Program-made: the position numbers and the translations under genes | Shown here: positions 25,823 through 35,435 of the stretch, in pieces | How the letters are laid out: each line of letters begins with the position of its first letter | Numbering within the stretch: position 1 is the stretch's first letter | Notes under the pieces: model-generated | Told to the model about the DNA's origin: nothing | The model's database searches: none | What the model saw: only the letters and a program-made list of their open reading frames with translations | Source: Microvirga puerhi | GTDB taxonomy: Bacteria > Pseudomonadota > Alphaproteobacteria > Rhizobiales > Beijerinckiaceae | NCBI RefSeq assembly: GCF_020089865.1 | Contig: NZ_JAIRBM010000012.1 | Span: 78,517-142,516 of the forward strand | Direction of reading: 5' to 3' | DNA length: 64,000 bases

Positions 25823-27319
25823 ATGCGCGAGATTGGACATTTCATCGGCGGCAAGCACGTCCCGGGCAAATCCGGCCGTACGGCTGAGGTCTTCCAGCCG
25901 ATGACCGGCGAGGTCATCGCCAGGGTGGCGCTCGCCTCCAAGGATGAGCTGCGCCAAGCAGTGGAGAACGCCAAGGCCGCACAGCCCGCCTGGGGCGCCA
26001 CCAACCCGCAGCGCCGCGCCCGCGTCCTGATGAAGTTCCTGGAGCTGATCGCCAAGGAGACCGACTCCCTCGCCGAACTGCTCGCTCGCGAGCACGGCAA
26101 GACGATCTCCGACGCCAAGGGCGACATCCAGCGTGGCGTCGAAGTGGCCGAATTCTGCGTCGGCATCCCGCATCAGATGAAGGGCGAGTACACGGAAGGC
26201 GCCGGCCCCGGCATCGACATGTACTCGATCCGTCAGCCGCTCGGCGTCGTGGCCGGCATCACGCCGTTCAACTTCCCGGCGATGATCCCGCTCTGGAAAC
26301 TCGCGCCTGCCATTGCCTGCGGCAACGCCTTCATCCTCAAGCCGTCCGAGCGCGATCCGGGCGTCCCGATGCGCCTCGCCGAACTGATGATCGAAGCGGG
26401 CCTGCCCGCCGGTATCCTCAATGTCGTCAATGGCGACAAGGAGTCGGTCGACGGCATTCTCGACGATCCGGACATCAAGGCGGTCGGCTTCGTCGGCTCC
26501 TCGGCCATCGCCGAATACGTCTATGCCCGCGCCGCGGCGAACGGGAAGCGTGCCCAATGCTTCGGCGGCGCGAAGAACCACATGATCATCATGCCCGACG
26601 CCAACATGGACCAGGCGGTGGATGCGCTGATCGGCGCTGGCTACGGCTCGGCGGGCGAGCGCTGCATGGCGGTCTCCGTCGCGGTTCCGGTCGGCAAGGC
26701 GACCGCCGACGCACTCATGGACAAGCTGATCCCGCGGGTGGAAAGCCTGAGAGTCGGCCCCTCAACCGATCCATCTGCCGATTTCGGCCCGCTGGTCACG
26801 AAAGCTCATCTCGACAAGGTCCGTTCCTATGTGGATCTCGGCATCAAGGAAGGTGCGAAGCTCGTGGTCGATGGCCGGAACTTCAAGATGCAGGGCTATG
26901 AGAACGGCTTCTACATGGGCGGCTGCCTCTTCGACGACGTGAAGCCTGAGATGCGCATCTACAAGGAAGAGATCTTCGGGCCCGTGCTTTCCGTGGTGCG
27001 CGCCAAGAACTACGACGAGGCACTGCGTCTGCCGACCGAGCATGAATACGGCAACGGCGTCGCGATCTATACCCGCGACGGCGATGCCGCCCGCGACTTC
27101 GCCGCCAGGGTGAATGTCGGCATGGTCGGCATCAACGTGCCGATCCCGGTGCCGCTGGCCTATTATACCTTCGGTGGCTGGAAGCGCTCCGGTTTCGGCG
27201 ATCTCAACCAGCACGGCCCGGATGCGATTCGCTTCTACACCAAGACGAAGACGGTGACCTCCCGCTGGCCGTCGGGCACGAAGGAAGGTGCTGAATTCGC
27301 CATTCCGACGATGCAGTGA
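25823..27319 (+). CDS. mmsA: Methylmalonate-semialdehyde dehydrogenase (CoA-acylating)
   Basis: A 498-residue ALDH6-type enzyme. The nucleophile is Cys281 (GSAGERCMAVS). The segment CFGGAKNHMI lacks the usual general-base glutamate, as expected for a CoA-acylating ALDH in which CoA rather than water resolves the thioester. It converts (S)-methylmalonate semialdehyde to propionyl-CoA, and malonate semialdehyde to acetyl-CoA. AGGAGG lies 12 bases upstream of the ATG. It is the first gene of the valine degradation group and could also provide the IolA step of inositol catabolism, since no iolA is found in the inositol region. Confidence 0.93.
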   Translation: MREIGHFIGGKHVPGKSGRTAEVFQPMTGEVIARVALASKDELRQAVENAKAAQPAWGATNPQRRARVLMKFLELIAKETDSLAELLAREHGKTISDAKGDIQRGVEVAEFCVGIPHQMKGEYTEGAGPGIDMYSIRQPLGVVAGITPFNFPAMIPLWKLAPAIACGNAFILKPSERDPGVPMRLAELMIEAGLPAGILNVVNGDKESVDGILDDPDIKAVGFVGSSAIAEYVYARAAANGKRAQCFGGAKNHMIIMPDANMDQAVDALIGAGYGSAGERCMAVSVAVPVGKATADALMDKLIPRVESLRVGPSTDPSADFGPLVTKAHLDKVRSYVDLGIKEGAKLVVDGRNFKMQGYENGFYMGGCLFDDVKPEMRIYKEEIFGPVLSVVRAKNYDEALRLPTEHEYGNGVAIYTRDGDAARDFAARVNVGMVGINVPIPVPLAYYTFGGWKRSGFGDLNQHGPDAIRFYTKTKTVTSRWPSGTKEGAEFAIPTMQ

Positions 27320-27366
27320 GGCGAATACCGCCCTGGACTTGCAAGGGCTTTGATCCATTATCCCTT

Positions 27367-27389
27367 ATGGCCGGGCTCCACCCGGCCAT
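27367..27389 (+). terminator. Hairpin after mmsA
   Basis: A 9-bp stem ATGGCCGGG/CCCGGCCAT with loop CTCCA lies 47 bases after the mmsA stop. There is no strong U-run, so it is a partial terminator or stabiliser before the acyl-CoA dehydrogenase gene. Confidence 0.5.
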
Positions 27390-27466
27390 TATCGCTTGGA
27401 CACTTTCGTAAGACTCGCCTGGACGTCACCGGAGAGAATGCGAAAAGTGGGGTATCATCCCGGATC

Positions 27467-28621
27467 ATGAACCAGTTTTCTCTCACCGACGACCAAATCG
27501 CCGTCCGCGACATGGCCCTGGCCTTCGCAGCGGAGAACCTCGCTCCCCACGCCCTCGAATGGGATGAAAAGAAGCATTTTCCCGTCGACGTGATGCGCGA
27601 AGCCGCGGCACTCGGCATGGCGGCGATCTACACCCGCGATGATGTGGGTGGGTCCGGCATGACCCGTCTCGACGCGGCACTGATTTTCGAGGCGCTCGCC
27701 ACCGGCTGCCCGGCGATCTCGGCCTATCTGTCGATCCACAACATGGCGACCTGGATGATCGACCGGTATGGATCGGAGGAACAGCGCCAGCGCTTCATTC
27801 CCCGCCTCGTCACCATGGAGCTGATCGCCAGCTATTGCCTGACCGAACCGGGCTCCGGATCCGATGCAGCGGCGCTCAAGACCAAGGCCGTGCGCGACGG
27901 CGACCATTATGTGGTCAACGGCGTCAAGCAGTTCATCTCAGGCGCCGGCGTCTCCGACATCTACGTGACCATGGTCCGCACCGGCGAGGAAGGGCCGTCC
28001 GGCATCTCGACGCTCGTGATCGAAAAGGACATGCCCGGCGTCTCCTTCGGAGCCCAGGAAAAGAAGATGGGCTGGAATGCCCAGCCGACCGCCGCCGTGA
28101 TCTTCGAGGACGTGCGCGTACCGGTGGACAACCGCCTCTCCGATGAAGGCATGGGCTTCAAGATCGCCATGTCGGGCCTTGACGGCGGACGCCTCAACAT
28201 CGGTGCCTGTTCGCTCGGCGGCGCGCAATCCGCGCTCGACAAAGCGCTCGCCTACGCAAATGATCGCAAGGCCTTCGGCAAGCGCATCGCGGATTTCCAG
28301 GCGCTCCAGTTCAAGCTTGCGGACATGGCGACCGATCTCGAAGCGGCACGCACCTTGCTGTGGCGCGCGGCCTCCGCCCTCGACGCCAAAGCGCTCGACG
28401 CCACGAAGCTCTGCGCCATGGCGAAACGCATGGCCACCGATGTGGGCTTCCAGGTGGCGAACGATGCGCTGCAGCTCCATGGCGGCTACGGCTATCTTGC
28501 CGATTACGGAATCGAGAAGATCGTTCGCGATCTTCGCGTCCATCAGATCCTCGAAGGGACCAACGAGATCATGCGCCTAATCGTAGCGCGGGATCTCGTC
28601 GGCCGCGGCAATCGGCCTTGA
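27467..28621 (+). CDS. Isobutyryl-CoA dehydrogenase (acyl-CoA dehydrogenase family)
   Basis: A 384-residue acyl-CoA dehydrogenase with the three usual domains. ASYCLTEPGSGSDAAALKT is the FAD/substrate signature, and QLHGGYGYLADYGIEKIVRD and ILEGTNEIMRLI are at the C-terminus; the glutamate of LEGTNE is the expected catalytic base. Placed between mmsA and mmsB, it most likely oxidises isobutyryl-CoA to methacrylyl-CoA in valine degradation. The ATG at 27467 begins the family N-terminus (FSLTDDQIAVRDMA). The enoyl-CoA hydratase and 3-hydroxyisobutyryl-CoA hydrolase of the pathway are not in this cluster. Confidence 0.88.
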   Translation: MNQFSLTDDQIAVRDMALAFAAENLAPHALEWDEKKHFPVDVMREAAALGMAAIYTRDDVGGSGMTRLDAALIFEALATGCPAISAYLSIHNMATWMIDRYGSEEQRQRFIPRLVTMELIASYCLTEPGSGSDAAALKTKAVRDGDHYVVNGVKQFISGAGVSDIYVTMVRTGEEGPSGISTLVIEKDMPGVSFGAQEKKMGWNAQPTAAVIFEDVRVPVDNRLSDEGMGFKIAMSGLDGGRLNIGACSLGGAQSALDKALAYANDRKAFGKRIADFQALQFKLADMATDLEAARTLLWRAASALDAKALDATKLCAMAKRMATDVGFQVANDALQLHGGYGYLADYGIEKIVRDLRVHQILEGTNEIMRLIVARDLVGRGNRP

Positions 28622-28697
28622 AGTGAGGCCCGGTCATGCAGGCCTGCAAGAGGATCGCTCCAACGACGTAACCGACATAACAAGGGGGAGGACTCCA

Positions 28698-29582
28698 TTG
28701 ACCGACATCGCCTTCATTGGACTCGGCAACATGGGTGGCCCCATGGCCGCCAATCTCGTCAAAGCTGGACACGAAGTCGTCGGCTTCGACCTCGTGCCCG
28801 CCTCCTGCGATCAAGCGCGTGCGGATGGGATCGCCGTTGCCGGCTCGGCACAGGACAGCGTCCGGGATGCTGCCATCGTCATCACCATGCTGCCGGCGGG
28901 CAAGCATGTGCTTTCCGTCTGGTCCGATATTCTGTCGGCTGTGAAGCCCGGCACCCTGGTCATCGATTGTTCGACGATCGACGTGGAGAGTGCCCGCAAG
29001 GCCCATGCCATGGCGAAGGAGCATGATCTCGCCTCCCTCGATGCGCCTGTCTCCGGCGGGGTCGGCGGCGCCAAGGGCGCGACACTGACCTTCATGGCCG
29101 GCGGCTCAGCGGCAGCGTTTGCGAAGGCCGAGCCGATCCTGTCGCAGATGGGCAAAAAGGTCGTTCATTGCGGCGAGGCAGGTGCCGGACAGGCAGCGAA
29201 GATTTGCAACAATATGATCCTCGGCATTTCCATGATCGGCGTGGCCGAGGCCTTTGTTCTGGCAGAGAAGCTTGGACTGTCCCATCAGGCGCTGTTCGAC
29301 GTCGCCTCGACATCTTCGGGGCAGTGTTGGTCGCTGACCACCTATTGCCCGGTCCCTGGCCCAGTCCCCACCTCGCCGGCCAACAACGATTACAAGCCCG
29401 GTTTCGCCGCCGCCCTGATGCTCAAGGATCTGAAGCTCGCCCAGGAGGCGGCGCTCGCGTCAGGGGCAACGACCCCTCTGGGAGCCGAAGCTGCTCAGCT
29501 CTATTCACTTTTCAACAATGCAGGGCACGAAGGCGAAGACTTTTCCGGCATCATCAACTTCATTCGTGGCCGGAAAAGTTGA
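28698..29582 (+). CDS. mmsB: 3-hydroxyisobutyrate dehydrogenase
   Basis: A 294-residue beta-hydroxyacid dehydrogenase. The NAD motif IAFIGLGNMGGPMAANL is at residues 4-20, DAPVSGGVGGAKGATLTFM is the substrate-binding segment, and the catalytic lysine lies in GAGQAAKICNNM. It oxidises 3-hydroxyisobutyrate to methylmalonate semialdehyde, the substrate of MmsA. A TTG start at 28698 is proposed: a very strong GGGGGAGG lies 6 bases upstream and the family N-terminus starts there. An upstream ATG at 28623 would add 25 unrelated residues. Confidence 0.9.
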   Translation: MTDIAFIGLGNMGGPMAANLVKAGHEVVGFDLVPASCDQARADGIAVAGSAQDSVRDAAIVITMLPAGKHVLSVWSDILSAVKPGTLVIDCSTIDVESARKAHAMAKEHDLASLDAPVSGGVGGAKGATLTFMAGGSAAAFAKAEPILSQMGKKVVHCGEAGAGQAAKICNNMILGISMIGVAEAFVLAEKLGLSHQALFDVASTSSGQCWSLTTYCPVPGPVPTSPANNDYKPGFAAALMLKDLKLAQEAALASGATTPLGAEAAQLYSLFNNAGHEGEDFSGIINFIRGRKS

Positions 29583-29770
29583 TAAAGTCCCGCTTTGGGA
29601 CGGTATTCCCCTGGCGGTAGGCAGGTACGGCGGCGCCCAACAATCATGACGCATGGGAAACTTCAGATGCGATGAAAGCTTAGGGAGGTGTTGCATCGGC
29701 TCTACAGCTTTCGGCTCTCAGGTTGGTTACGGTCAAGCTGAGAAGTTCAACTCCCGATTGTCGACCCAAT

Positions 29771-30982
29771 ATGGCCCGCTCGCCCGCCCTCACGGCTGAT
29801 CCCTCCACCGACGCTGCTGCCTTTCTGCGCCGTGTGGGTTTCGCGCTCCTCCTCTTCGCGATCCCGATTGCGGCCCTCCTCACCCGGCGCGCTGTCGTGG
29901 TCCTGGCCCCTCTGGCGGTCGCCCTTCTGGTGCTTGCGACCTTTCTCGACAGCGGCGCGCGGGCGCCGCGCGACAAGCTCATCCGTGTGTTGACATCGTC
30001 AGCAGGGCTTGCCGGTATCGTGCTGCTGGCGTGGAGCGCGTTGTCCCTGCTCTGGACCCCATTCGTCCCAGAAGCCTCCGAACGGCTGCTCAATATTGCG
30101 GCTATGGCTCTGCTCGGCCTCGCCGGCTATCTGGCGCTTCCAGATCGCATGCGGTCGGCTAATCTCTACATCCTACCGGTCGGGGTCGGTCTCACGGCAT
30201 TCCTGGGCCTGCTCATTGCATATGAAGGCGACTTCAGCCTGGACCAGGATGGCGGGAGCTTGGAGCGCGGGATGATCGTGCTGGCGCTCCTGGTGTGGCC
30301 TGCCGTGACGTGGTTGCATTCTCGGAGTCGTAGCCTGGAGGCTTTGCTTCTGGCCGTTCTCGTCGCCCTGGGAGCGCTTCTGACCGGAGAATCGCTGGCC
30401 CTTGAAGGATTGGCCATCGGTGCGGCTGCCTTTGCCTTGACCGCCATCGCCCCCCGTGCCGGACCACGGCTGATCGCCCTGACAATGGCGGGGCTGCTCC
30501 TGCTCGCCCCCATTCTGCCCTTTGTCCTCGAACCGGCCGCCGTGATGATTGCGGGGCCGAATTCTCCCCTCGTCGCCAGCCTCGATGTATGGCGTCATGT
30601 GGTGACGAGCGAACCGCTTCGCCTCATCACGGGTCACGGACTTGAAACCGCCCTGCGCGGCCGATTCTTCAGTCTGCTATCGGTGGATGCACCCTACACG
30701 GTGCTGTTCGAGATCTGGTACGAGCTCGGCCTTGTCGGAGCAGTGGCGGGGGCCGTCCTCCTCTATTCTGTCGTGCGGAAATCCAGCGAGCAGCGTCCGA
30801 TCCTGGAGCCTGGAATCATAGCTGCCTTCGCAACCGCCTATGCATTCGGATGCCTCGGCATCGGCACGGCGCAGGTCTGGTGGTTCACGGCTCTCGTTGT
30901 GGTGGTGCTGATCTTCGTCGCTATCGAGCGCGGGCAATTCCGGACAACCCGCCCGAAGGCCATCCTTCACCGGACTCGCTGA
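29771..30982 (+). CDS. O-antigen ligase-like polytopic membrane protein
   Basis: A protein of about 403 residues with 9-11 hydrophobic segments. Towards the C-terminus TGHGLETALRGRFF is followed by a periplasmic loop and FEIWYELGLVGAVAGAVLL. This pattern (a G-H-G motif before the last helices) is that of O-antigen ligase/Wzy-like proteins. It may join or polymerise surface glycans in the inner membrane. It is isolated from glycan genes here, so the substrate is unknown. The start is uncertain: the ATG at 29771 has no clear Shine-Dalgarno, and a TTG at 29723 is in frame. Confidence 0.65.
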   Translation: MARSPALTADPSTDAAAFLRRVGFALLLFAIPIAALLTRRAVVVLAPLAVALLVLATFLDSGARAPRDKLIRVLTSSAGLAGIVLLAWSALSLLWTPFVPEASERLLNIAAMALLGLAGYLALPDRMRSANLYILPVGVGLTAFLGLLIAYEGDFSLDQDGGSLERGMIVLALLVWPAVTWLHSRSRSLEALLLAVLVALGALLTGESLALEGLAIGAAAFALTAIAPRAGPRLIALTMAGLLLLAPILPFVLEPAAVMIAGPNSPLVASLDVWRHVVTSEPLRLITGHGLETALRGRFFSLLSVDAPYTVLFEIWYELGLVGAVAGAVLLYSVVRKSSEQRPILEPGIIAAFATAYAFGCLGIGTAQVWWFTALVVVVLIFVAIERGQFRTTRPKAILHRTR

Positions 30983-31073
30983 CAAAAGCCGCCTTTTGAT
31001 CCTCTGTAGCAATTGACGGGGGAGCCTATCCTCTGCTTCGCTTGGCGCTTGCCCCACCATGCAAGGGTCTTCC

Positions 31074-32243
31074 ATGCCGATCATCAATCGTATTGCCGAT
31101 CTCACCGACGAAATTGCCACTTGGCGCAGAGACTTCCACGAAAATCCGGAGCTTCTCTTCGACGTCCACCGCACGGCCGGCATCGTCGCCGACAAGCTCA
31201 AGGCATTCGGCTGCGACGAGGTGGTGACTGGGATCGCGCAGACGGGTGTCGTCGGCGTGATCAAGGGTCGCACCAATGCATCCGGGAAGGTCATCGGACT
31301 GCGCGCCGACATGGATGCACTTCCGATCGAGGAAGCCACCGATCTTCCCTATAAGTCCAAGACTCCCGGTAAGATGCACGCCTGCGGCCACGACGGTCAC
31401 ACCGCCATGCTGCTCGGCGCCGCGAAGTATCTGGCGGAGACCCGCAACTTCGACGGCACCGCGATCATGATCTTCCAGCCTGCGGAGGAAGGCGGCGGCG
31501 GCGGTGACGCCATGATCAAGGACGGGCTCATGGAGCGCTTCGGCGTGCAGGAAGTCTACGGCATGCACAATATGCCAGGCCTCCCGGTCGGCCATTTCGC
31601 TATCAAGCCGGGGCCAATCATGGCTGCGGCCGATCGCTTCAGCATTACCATCGAAGGCAAGGGCGCTCATGCCGCGCGTCCGCACGACGGAATCGATACG
31701 ATCCTCGTGGCAAGCCATGTAATCACAGCTCTGCAATCCGTTGCGTCGCGCAATGTCGATCCGCTGGAATCAGTGGTGGTGTCGGTCTGCTCGATCAAGT
31801 CGGGCGAAACCTTCAACGTCATTCCGCAGACGGCGGAGCTGCTCGGTACGGTGCGTACCTTGTCTCCAGCCGTCCAGGATCTGGCGGAAGACCGGATCCG
31901 GGGCATTGTCGACGGCGTCTGCGCAGCCTTCGGCGCCAAGGCTAGCATCACCTACTGGCGCGGATATCCAGTGACCGTCAACGATACGGAAAAGACCTCC
32001 TTCATCGTCGATGTCGCCAAGCAGATTGCCGGCGAGAACGCTGTCGATACAGGTGTTCAGCCCATGATGGGGTCGGAGGATTTCTCGTTCATGCTGAACG
32101 AGCGACCCGGCGCCTATATCTTCGTCGGCAATGGAGACACGGCCGGACTTCACCATCCAGCTTATAATTTCGACGACGAAGCGGCGCCTTATGGCGTGTC
32201 TCTTTGGGCGAAAGTCGTCGAAGCGGGCATGCCGGCGCGCTGA
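31074..32243 (+). CDS. M20-family amidohydrolase (hippurate hydrolase / N-acyl-amino acid deacylase type)
   Basis: A 389-residue metal-dependent aminoacylase. Metal-binding motifs are GKMHACGHDGHTAMLLG (Cys and His), FQPAEEGGGGG (Glu-Glu), YGMHNMPGLPVG and GSEDFSFM near the C-terminus; the dimerisation domain lies at about residues 180-290. It hydrolyses N-acyl amino acids or amides such as hippurate. The ATG at 31074 (MPIINRIADLTDEI) has AAGGG 6 bases upstream and is preferred over one at 31059. It stands alone and converges with the lactate permease gene. Confidence 0.88.
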   Translation: MPIINRIADLTDEIATWRRDFHENPELLFDVHRTAGIVADKLKAFGCDEVVTGIAQTGVVGVIKGRTNASGKVIGLRADMDALPIEEATDLPYKSKTPGKMHACGHDGHTAMLLGAAKYLAETRNFDGTAIMIFQPAEEGGGGGDAMIKDGLMERFGVQEVYGMHNMPGLPVGHFAIKPGPIMAAADRFSITIEGKGAHAARPHDGIDTILVASHVITALQSVASRNVDPLESVVVSVCSIKSGETFNVIPQTAELLGTVRTLSPAVQDLAEDRIRGIVDGVCAAFGAKASITYWRGYPVTVNDTEKTSFIVDVAKQIAGENAVDTGVQPMMGSEDFSFMLNERPGAYIFVGNGDTAGLHHPAYNFDDEAAPYGVSLWAKVVEAGMPAR

Positions 32244-32266
32244 TCCAACCTGTGGTTAAAAAGACA

Positions 32267-32294
32267 ATCGCCGCCGGTTTATACCGGCGGCGAT
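32267..32294 (-). terminator. Terminator between the M20 hydrolase and lactate permease genes
   Basis: An 11-bp perfect stem ATCGCCGCCGG/CCGGCGGCGAT with loop TTTATA. On the minus strand it is followed by TGTCTTTTTA, so it mainly terminates the lactate permease transcript. It can also stop the plus-strand hydrolase transcript. Confidence 0.8.
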
Positions 32295-32318
32295 GTCATG
32301 TCGGGCAGGCGCCAACCG

Positions 32319-34010
32319 TCAGTGAACCACCATGGCCGTAAACGGATGGACATAGGCCTGCAGCATCACGAGGACACCCACGAGCGACGCGAGTGCGATC
32401 GAGTGCCAGAACACGAAGCGCAGGATGGTGCCCTCGTGGCCGAACCAGTTGGTTGCGGTTGACGCCACCACGATGGATTGTGCGTCGATCATCTTGCCCA
32501 TGACGCCGCCGCTCGAGTTGGATGCGGCCATGAGGATCTCCGACAGGCCGAGCTGACCCGCCGTGATCTTCTGCAGATTGCCGAAGAGAACGTTCGAGGC
32601 CGTATCGGAGCCTGTCAGAGCCACGCCCAACCAGCCGAGAAGCGCCGCAAAGAACGGATACAGCCAGCCCGTTTGGGCGAAGGCGAGGCCCAGCGTCGCA
32701 TCAACGCCGGCATAACGGGTCAGCGTTCCCAGAGCGAGCATGGCTGCGATGGTGATGAGAGAGTAGCGAACCACCCAAAGCGTCTCGCCATAGGCCTGGA
32801 TCAGCCGCAGAGGCGAATATTTCATCACAAACCCGGATATGATCGCCGCCAGCAGGATGCCGGTGCCCGTCATGGTGAGGATGTTGAACCCGAAGATCGC
32901 AGCCTCCGGCGTCGCCTTCGGCACGACCGGGGGGACCTTCTGCACCATGTTGTGTAGGCCCTCGAACGTCCATTTCGGGAAATAGAGCGGGTTGACGACG
33001 TCCTTGAAGGTCTGCGTTCCCCAGATGAAGACGACAACGCAGAGGATGATCCATGGAAGCCACGCCTTGAACACGTCGCTGGAGCTGTGGCGCGGGGTTC
33101 CGGAGAGCTCCGCCGTCGCGGCAGCGCCGAGCGAGGCCGGGCGGCTTGCCAGCGTCGCCTCCGTTTCGCCGCTGCGCAGGGCGGGACTCGCCCAGATCTC
33201 GACAGGTTGCCAAATCTTGAGGAAACCGAACAAGCAGGCCATCGACACGAGGGACGCGACCACGTCCACCAGCCAGGGACCGTGGTAATTCGACACCAGG
33301 AATTGTGGAACCGCGAAGGCGACGCCGCAGACCAGCACAGCCGGCCAGATCTGCAGCATTCCGCGGAAACCGGCGAAGGTCCAGATCAGCCAGAACGGCA
33401 CGATAAGGGAGAAGAAAGGCAGCTGCCGTCCGGCCATAGCGCCAAGGGCGAAGGGATCAAGCCCCGTGACGGCTCCGAGGGTCACGATCGGCGTTCCGAG
33501 GGCGCCATAGGCCACCGGAGCGGTGTTGGCGATCAGCGACAGGCCCGATGCCGCGAGGGGGGAGAACCCGAGCCCGATGAGGATGGCACCGGTGACCGCG
33601 ACCGGCGTACCGAACCCCGCCGCCCCCTCGAAGAAGGCGCCGAACGAAAAGGCGACCAGGAGAAGCTGCAGACGGCGGTCCGCCGTGATACCGGCAATCG
33701 AGTCCTGCAGGGTCTTGAACGAACCGTTCTCGACCGTCAGCCGGTAGAGAAAGATGACGTTGAGAATGATCCATCCGATGGGGAAGAGCCCGGTCAAGGC
33801 TCCAAGCCCAGCGGCTTCAAGAGCCATGCCGCTCGGCATGCCGAAGCCGGCAATGGCGATGAGCAGCGTAAGGATAAGAGCGATGATGGCCGCAAAATGC
33901 GCCTGCATTCTCGCGAAAGCGATGAGCCCCAGCAGGCATACGACCGGTAAGGCGGCAACGATGGTCGAGAGAACGGCGCTCCCGAACGGATTGTAGACCT
34001 GGCTCCACAT
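32319..34010 (-). CDS. lctP: L-lactate permease
   Basis: A 563-residue polytopic transporter of the LctP family with about 13-14 hydrophobic segments. Diagnostic parts are LFPIGWIILNVIFLYRL, FGAFFEGAAGFGTPVAVTGA, LIANTAPVAYGALGTPI and GVALTGSDTASNVLFGNLQ. It imports L-lactate (also glycolate in relatives) with protons across the inner membrane. The ATG at 34010 (MWSQVYNPFG) has AGGGGA 7 bases upstream; the one at 34016 is too close to it. No lactate dehydrogenase gene adjoins it. Confidence 0.92.
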   Translation of the reverse strand: MWSQVYNPFGSAVLSTIVAALPVVCLLGLIAFARMQAHFAAIIALILTLLIAIAGFGMPSGMALEAAGLGALTGLFPIGWIILNVIFLYRLTVENGSFKTLQDSIAGITADRRLQLLLVAFSFGAFFEGAAGFGTPVAVTGAILIGLGFSPLAASGLSLIANTAPVAYGALGTPIVTLGAVTGLDPFALGAMAGRQLPFFSLIVPFWLIWTFAGFRGMLQIWPAVLVCGVAFAVPQFLVSNYHGPWLVDVVASLVSMACLFGFLKIWQPVEIWASPALRSGETEATLASRPASLGAAATAELSGTPRHSSSDVFKAWLPWIILCVVVFIWGTQTFKDVVNPLYFPKWTFEGLHNMVQKVPPVVPKATPEAAIFGFNILTMTGTGILLAAIISGFVMKYSPLRLIQAYGETLWVVRYSLITIAAMLALGTLTRYAGVDATLGLAFAQTGWLYPFFAALLGWLGVALTGSDTASNVLFGNLQKITAGQLGLSEILMAASNSSGGVMGKMIDAQSIVVASTATNWFGHEGTILRFVFWHSIALASLVGVLVMLQAYVHPFTAMVVH

Positions 34011-34159
34011 GACCATTTCCCCTGAACCTGCCAGCTGATGCCGGCATTTGGTTGAGGCGGTCAGGCCACAGCGGTCGTCCCGCCCGTAACAAAGTTAGGG
34101 CGATGCGCCTTTGCGACAATATGAACTAAAGGTGCAGGTTTTCAGGATAGCCGGCGTGC

Positions 34160-35275
34160 TCAATCCTTGGCGGATGCGGCCAGCAGACCTTCGATATCGA
34201 TGTAATGCCCGGCCCGATCCCGCTTCGAGGCCAGGTAGCTCACATTCTCCGCCGTGGGACGCCCGAGGACGCGGTGATCGGACACCACGTCGAGACCCGC
34301 TTTCTTCAAAGTCTCGATCTTCTCCGGGTTGTTGGTCAGGAGCCTGACCGACGAGACACCCAGCTTCTGGAGCATGACGGCGGCGAATTCGAACCGGCGC
34401 TGATCGGCATCGAACCCGAGCACCTCGTCGGCGTCATAGGTGTCATAGCCCTGCGATTGCAGCTTGTAGGCACGGATCTTGTTGGCGATTCCGTTCCCTC
34501 GGCCCTCCTGGTCCAAGTAGAGAAGAATGCCACCTTGGTTCTGCGCCATGAAGCGGACCGTCTCACGCAACTGATCGCCGCAATCGCATTTCAGGCTGCC
34601 GAACAGGTCGCCTGTCAGGCAAGCCGAATGCAGGCGGACCGTTACGGGTTTCGAAAAATCAGGTGAGCCGACGATGATGGCGACCTGGTCGCGCATGCCC
34701 TCACCGCCGCGAAACACCACGAACTCACTGCTCGGAGCGCCCTCCAAAGGCACGGGTGCTCGGCTGACGATCCTGAGATCGAGCGTCTTCGCCTGGCGAT
34801 GATTCCGGATCGCCGCGCCGGAGACGCGGACCAGCGAAGGATCGACTTCGATTCCGGCCGTCAGTGGCACGACGATTACTGCCGGCAAGACCAAGGACAG
34901 GCGCGCGAGCTCAAGCGCCTCTTCATCGATGGATGTAGCAGGCCGAACAGGCGCATCGATGCGCCCATCCATCTTGAGCGCGAGGGCTTCGATACGCTGC
35001 TTGTCGACGGTGGGAAGCGCCACGCTTCCGGCTGCGTCGCGGACCAGTCCGAGGCGGCGCAGACGGGCTGGCGGCAGAACGAGGTGAGCATGACCACCGG
35101 CGATCGCCTCGATCTGCTCGGCCATAGCATCATCGAGGTCTTCAATGCCGAGAGCCAGAGCGCTGCCGTTTGTCCCATCAATCACGACGGGACGAGCGCT
35201 GCGAAACTCCATGACGGCCCGCTCCACGGCGGTGACGGCGGGATCCTCTGATAGACTTAAGACAAGACGCATCAT
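34160..35275 (-). CDS. ribA: GTP cyclohydrolase II with degenerate RibB-like N-terminal domain
   Basis: A 371-residue protein. Residues about 175-365 are GTP cyclohydrolase II: zinc ligands Cys219, Cys230 and Cys232 (HSACLTGDLFGSLKCDCGD), LDQEGRGNGIANKIRAY with the catalytic Asp/Arg region, and LLTNNPEKIETL. The first 170 residues align in outline with DHBP synthase (ARPVVI..., HLVLPPARLRRLGL) but have lost the acidic DDEDRENEGD-type substrate loop, replaced by DGTNGSALALG. The enzyme should therefore only open GTP to the diaminopyrimidine of riboflavin synthesis; DHBP must come from another gene. It is upstream of lctP on the same strand. Confidence 0.88.
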   Translation of the reverse strand: MMRLVLSLSEDPAVTAVERAVMEFRSARPVVIDGTNGSALALGIEDLDDAMAEQIEAIAGGHAHLVLPPARLRRLGLVRDAAGSVALPTVDKQRIEALALKMDGRIDAPVRPATSIDEEALELARLSLVLPAVIVVPLTAGIEVDPSLVRVSGAAIRNHRQAKTLDLRIVSRAPVPLEGAPSSEFVVFRGGEGMRDQVAIIVGSPDFSKPVTVRLHSACLTGDLFGSLKCDCGDQLRETVRFMAQNQGGILLYLDQEGRGNGIANKIRAYKLQSQGYDTYDADEVLGFDADQRRFEFAAVMLQKLGVSSVRLLTNNPEKIETLKKAGLDVVSDHRVLGRPTAENVSYLASKRDRAGHYIDIEGLLAASAKD

Positions 35276-35435
35276 CGATTGAGCTCAAACGACCGAACAG
35301 CCTCGGCCAAGAGCCATCCTTCTCTGGCGAACCATGGACGCCGACCGAACACGGTCGCGCTTTCAGAATGGCGTAACCTTAGCATAGCCCCTTTGAAGTC
35401 CCTAATGAGGCAGATGGGATGGCTGCCATGCAGGT

